DNA from: an uncultured Collinsella sp. | Lineage (GTDB): Bacteria > Actinomycetota > Coriobacteriia > Coriobacteriales > Coriobacteriaceae | Direction of reading: 5' to 3' | NCBI GenBank assembly: GCA_958419975.1 | Contig: CATZIG010000083.1 | Coordinates: 1-8,127, forward strand | Length of the DNA stretch: 8,127 nt | Part shown: piece by piece, positions 5,615-8,127 of the stretch | How the letters are laid out: every line of letters begins with the position of its first letter | How positions within the stretch are numbered: position 1 is the stretch's first letter | Notes under the pieces: generated by a model | Databases searched by the model: none | Seen by the model: only the letters and a program-made list of their open reading frames with translations | Told to the model about the DNA's origin: nothing | Position numbers and translations under genes: made by a program

Positions 5615-7162
5615 CTACTTGCCGTCGTCGTCCTGGGCTTCATCGCGCGCATAGAGCTCCAACATGCGGCGGCGGTATTCGCGCACGGCGAGCTTGGCGC
5701 GCTCCAGGCGGCGACGCTCGCGCGGAGTCAGCTCGGACGGGTCGACCTCGTCTCCATAGGTCTTATCGGCAAGCAGGTGCGCAGCGTCCACGATGCGGGC
5801 ATCGATGTGGCCGCTCGCCGCCTCGGCGGAAAGACGCTCGGCAATCGTATCGAGCGTAGGCAGGCCCTCGAATACGCGACCATGGCCATGCGAAGTCAGC
5901 AGCTCATGCTCGCGCGCGAGCAAGCTCGCTAGGTCGTGGTGGGCACGCAGGATGTCGAGCGCATCGGATGGATGCTCGGCAACTTCTGCCACGGCGGCGA
6001 CCGGCGCAGCATCCACCACGCGGTAGAAGAGCTGCGCGAGCAATGGCATCAAGAACACCGTGATGGCGCCGGCGGCAACCATAACCGACGCGATGTCTTG
6101 CGACAGCGCGCCCGCGTTGACGGCAACGCTCGTCACGGCAACGATGATCGGCAGCGCCGTGGTGCAGTACAGGGCCACGGTAATGCGACCATACGCCGAC
6201 ACATCGCGCGTCGCAGGGCAAATGCTCATAGAAATAAGAATGGGCACGGCACGAATAATCAGCAACGCCACGATAAAGCCCACGAGCAGACCCGGGCGCG
6301 ACGCCACGGCCGTCAGGTCGATCTTTGCGCCCGATACGGTAAAGAACACCGGAATCAAAAAGCCGTAGGCCAGGCCGTCGAGCTTGGTCTCGAGCGTATG
6401 GTTGCCCTCGGGGATGATGTAGCGCAAGACAAAGCCGGCGGCAAAAGAACCCAACACGATGTCGAGATCAAAGACAGCTGAGAACGCCACGAGTGTGACC
6501 AGGATGAGCACCGTCAGGCGCACGAAGGTCTGCGACGTGGTATCGGCGCGTTCCTCGACAAACGCAAAGAAGCGGCTGCCGACGCGCTTGGAGCGGCTTG
6601 GGACCACGGCAAGCAACACGCAGACCACCGCAAACAGGCCAAGAATCACGAGCGTTTGGATGCCGGTACGGGCAGACAGCAGCACCGACATGGCAAGCAC
6701 GGGGCCGAGCTCGCCCCAGGTGCCATACGCGAGAATCGAGTCGCCCACGCGCGTTCCGACAAGTGAACGCTCACGCATGATGGGCACGAGCGTGCCGAGC
6801 GCCGTAGAAGTGAGGGCAAGCGTCACGGCGATACCGTCGAAATGGCTGACCGAGAACCACGGGGTAAAGCGCACGGCAAGCCAGGCGATACCAAACGTGA
6901 CGACCCACGTTGCCAAGCCGTAGCGCCCCTCGACACCCGTGATCTCAAAGCCGGCAAGCAGGAACAAAAAGGCCAGACCGAGCTCGGACACAAGCGAGAC
7001 CTCGGCATCTACATGGATGACGCCGAGCATATGGGGTCCCAGCACCGCGCCGAGCACGAGCAAAAAGACCGTCTCGGGAACGGGTTTTCCAGGAATCGCC
7101 GAGGCGATGAAGGGGCTTGCAAAGGCCACGAGTGCGATGATGGCGAGCGAAACGAATGCCAT
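5615..7162 (-). CDS. CPA2-family cation:proton antiporter (Kef/Na+-H+ exchanger type)
   Basis: This is a 515-residue membrane protein that probably exchanges Na+ or K+ for protons. About 12 hydrophobic helices fill residues 1-383. Family features are the N-terminal PETVFLLVLGAVLGPH (29-44), ELGLAFLFLLAGFEI (60-74), LALTSTALGTLVPI (115-128), the helix with YGTWGELGP (146-154), LDIVLGSFAAGFVL (233-246), VFFTVSGAKIDL (272-283) and Arg304 in LIIRAVPIL. The usual ion-binding Asp position seems to hold Glu151 (GELGP), which I believe occurs in one subgroup of these exchangers. After residue 385 comes a cytosolic tail of about 130 residues, rich in Ala, Glu, Arg and His and predicted helical. It lacks the Rossmann GxGxxG of KefC RCK domains, so it is not a glutathione-gated Kef channel. 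AAAGG before the ATG supports the start. The gene is alone, convergent with hom and divergent from purL. Ion specificity cannot be read from sequence. Confidence 0.88.
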   Translation of the reverse strand: MAFVSLAIIALVAFASPFIASAIPGKPVPETVFLLVLGAVLGPHMLGVIHVDAEVSLVSELGLAFLFLLAGFEITGVEGRYGLATWVVTFGIAWLAVRFTPWFSVSHFDGIAVTLALTSTALGTLVPIMRERSLVGTRVGDSILAYGTWGELGPVLAMSVLLSARTGIQTLVILGLFAVVCVLLAVVPSRSKRVGSRFFAFVEERADTTSQTFVRLTVLILVTLVAFSAVFDLDIVLGSFAAGFVLRYIIPEGNHTLETKLDGLAYGFLIPVFFTVSGAKIDLTAVASRPGLLVGFIVALLIIRAVPILISMSICPATRDVSAYGRITVALYCTTALPIIVAVTSVAVNAGALSQDIASVMVAAGAITVFLMPLLAQLFYRVVDAAPVAAVAEVAEHPSDALDILRAHHDLASLLAREHELLTSHGHGRVFEGLPTLDTIAERLSAEAASGHIDARIVDAAHLLADKTYGDEVDPSELTPRERRRLERAKLAVREYRRRMLELYARDEAQDDDGK

Positions 7163-7189
7163 GTGATGCCTTTCTCTTGTTTGCGCTTC

Positions 7190-7195
7190 ACTGTA
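7190..7195 (-). promoter_or_regulatory. Possible -10 box for the antiporter gene
   Basis: On the minus strand TACAGT (4 of 6 matches to TATAAT) lies 28 bases upstream of the start codon at 7162, which would give a short leader of about 20 bases. No good -35 box accompanies it. This is the best candidate in a 184-base divergent gap. Confidence 0.25.
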
Positions 7196-7231
7196 GCACC
7201 CTCGCCGTCCTCACCGCGCCGCGAGCTGTCG

Positions 7232-7237
7232 TATCAT
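7232..7237 (+). promoter_or_regulatory. Possible -10 box for purL
   Basis: TATCAT matches the -10 consensus at 5 of 6 positions and sits at the AT-richest point of the divergent antiporter-purL gap. The expected -35 position (CCTCAC) is poor. If used, it leaves a leader of about 100 bases before the purL start. I see no guanine riboswitch or other known purine-sensing RNA in that leader. Confidence 0.35.
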
Positions 7238-7346
7238 AGTGAGGTTTACAAACATGTGGCTCAAGGCGACCGCAGGGCAGACCCCGCAAACCGACCGCTG
7301 CCGCATACCGTACCGTACGCCCAACCGATCAGGAAGGCAGGAACCA

Positions 7347-8127
7347 ATGGTCTCTCGTATCTACGTGGAGAAGAAACCCGGGTTCGACGTCGAGGCTCAG
7401 CAGCTCAAGGGCGAGCTGACCGAAATTCTCGGCATCAAGGGCATCGAGGCCCTGAGGATCATCAACCGCTACGACGTCGAGGGCATCGACGAGGAGCTTT
7501 TCCGCTCCTGCGTGCCGACCGTCTTTAGCGAGCCCCAGGTCGATGTGACCTACGACGAGCTCCCCGCAAGCGATGGCGCCGTCTTTGCCGTCGAATTCCT
7601 GCCTGGCCAGTTTGACCAGCGCGCCGACTCCGCCAGCGAGTGTGTGCAGCTCATCAGCCAGGGCGAGCGCCCCGCCGTGCGCTCCGCCAAGGTCTATATG
7701 ATCTCGGGCGCTCTGGACGAGGCCGCCATCGATGCCATCAAGCACTACGTGGTGAACCCCGTCGAGGCGCGCATCGCCTCGCTCGACCTGCCCGAGACGC
7801 TGTACATGGAGACCCCCGAGCCCCAGCCCGTCGAGGTGCTCGACGGCTTCCGCGAGCTCGACGAGGCCGGCCTTGCCGCCTTTATCGCCGATCGCGGCCT
7901 TGCCATGGACGAGGCGGACATCGCCTTCTGCCAGCAGTACTTCCGCGATGAGGACCGCGACCCCACCATCACCGAGATCCGCGTGATCGACACCTACTGG
8001 TCCGACCACTGCCGCCACACCACCTTCGGCACCGTCCTGGACGACGTGACGATCGACGACGCCGTGGTGCAGCAGGCCTTCGACCGCTACATGGAGATGC
8101 GCCACGAACTCGGCCGCGACGCCAAGC
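7347..8127 (+). CDS. purL: Phosphoribosylformylglycinamidine synthase PurL, N-terminal part (runs off right edge)
   Basis: PurL converts FGAR, glutamine and ATP to FGAM in the fourth step of purine synthesis. The 260 codons present begin MVSRIYVEKKPGFDVEAQQL. A PurS-like domain covers about residues 1-85, and the linker region leads to WSDHCRHTTF at residues 218-227, a signature of the PurL/FGAM synthase family. A PurS-like domain fused to the linker and synthase indicates the large single-chain form (usually about 1,200-1,300 residues and ending in a class I glutaminase) seen in proteobacteria and, in a distinct version, in clostridia and some actinobacteria. The form with separate purS, purL and purQ genes would lack this N-terminal domain. 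AGGAAGG/GCAGGA just upstream of the ATG supports the start. The synthase core and glutaminase lie outside the window, so completeness cannot be judged. Confidence 0.93.
   Translation, partial: MVSRIYVEKKPGFDVEAQQLKGELTEILGIKGIEALRIINRYDVEGIDEELFRSCVPTVFSEPQVDVTYDELPASDGAVFAVEFLPGQFDQRADSASECVQLISQGERPAVRSAKVYMISGALDEAAIDAIKHYVVNPVEARIASLDLPETLYMETPEPQPVEVLDGFRELDEAGLAAFIADRGLAMDEADIAFCQQYFRDEDRDPTITEIRVIDTYWSDHCRHTTFGTVLDDVTIDDAVVQQAFDRYMEMRHELGRDAK

Noticed and set aside
4153..5652. A 499-codon open frame on the minus strand across hom
   Set aside because: It is antisense to a gene with unmistakable homoserine dehydrogenase motifs. Its composition is low-complexity (Gly/Val/Asp/His-rich), typical of a GC-rich shadow frame, and it shows no family motifs.
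5936..6481. Plus-strand open frames opposite the antiporter gene
   Set aside because: They are rich in His, Arg, Asn and Gly with no recognisable domain or ribosome-binding site. The minus-strand frame has a coherent set of membrane helices and antiporter motifs.
7329..8105. A 258-codon minus-strand frame opposite purL
   Set aside because: The plus strand encodes PurL with WSDHCRHTTF and a good ribosome-binding site; the reverse frame is a His/Val/Gly-rich shadow.

Overview
The window comes from a GC-rich bacterial chromosome. Codons end mostly in G or C, start sites carry GGAG/AAGG-type ribosome-binding sites, and TAG stops are common. The gene content (liv-type amino-acid uptake with Tat-like lipoprotein binding proteins, a hom gene encoding an ACT-domain enzyme, a one-piece large PurL with a PurS-like N-terminus) best fits a gut actinobacterium of the class Coriobacteriia, such as Collinsella or a relative. 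That assignment is inferred from style and was not searched. I see no phage, insertion sequence, CRISPR array, tRNA or rRNA.

Layout. (1) Positions 1-3908, minus strand: a branched-chain amino-acid ABC uptake cluster. In transcription order it holds a Tat-like lipoprotein binding protein (3908-2742), a second paralogous binding protein (2470-1283), the permease livH (1143-262) and the permease livM (252 to beyond the left edge). The ATPase genes livG and livF are expected just outside the window. (2) Positions 3909-4158: a divergent intergenic region with a perfect 15-bp palindrome and a run of GTTTC repeats. (3) Positions 4159-5502, plus strand: hom, homoserine dehydrogenase with a C-terminal ACT domain, apparently on its own. 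(4) Positions 5538-5576: a strong bidirectional terminator between convergent genes. (5) Positions 7162-5615, minus strand: a CPA2-type cation:proton antiporter with a long charged C-terminal tail. (6) Positions 7163-7346: a divergent promoter region. (7) From 7347 to the right edge, plus strand: the N-terminal 260 codons of purL.

How the genes fit together. Two secreted lipoproteins would capture Leu/Ile/Val or similar ligands and deliver them to one LivH-LivM membrane channel. hom, divergent from this cluster, makes homoserine, the precursor of threonine and so of isoleucine. Shared control of uptake and synthesis across 3909-4158 is plausible but unproven. The antiporter and purL are unrelated housekeeping functions.

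Novelty. These are familiar gene families, and I found no convincing new system. The points most worth a second look are non-coding: hairpins between the binding protein and livH, the leader of the second binding-protein gene, the palindrome and phased repeats between the liv cluster and hom, and how the tandem binding proteins have diverged.
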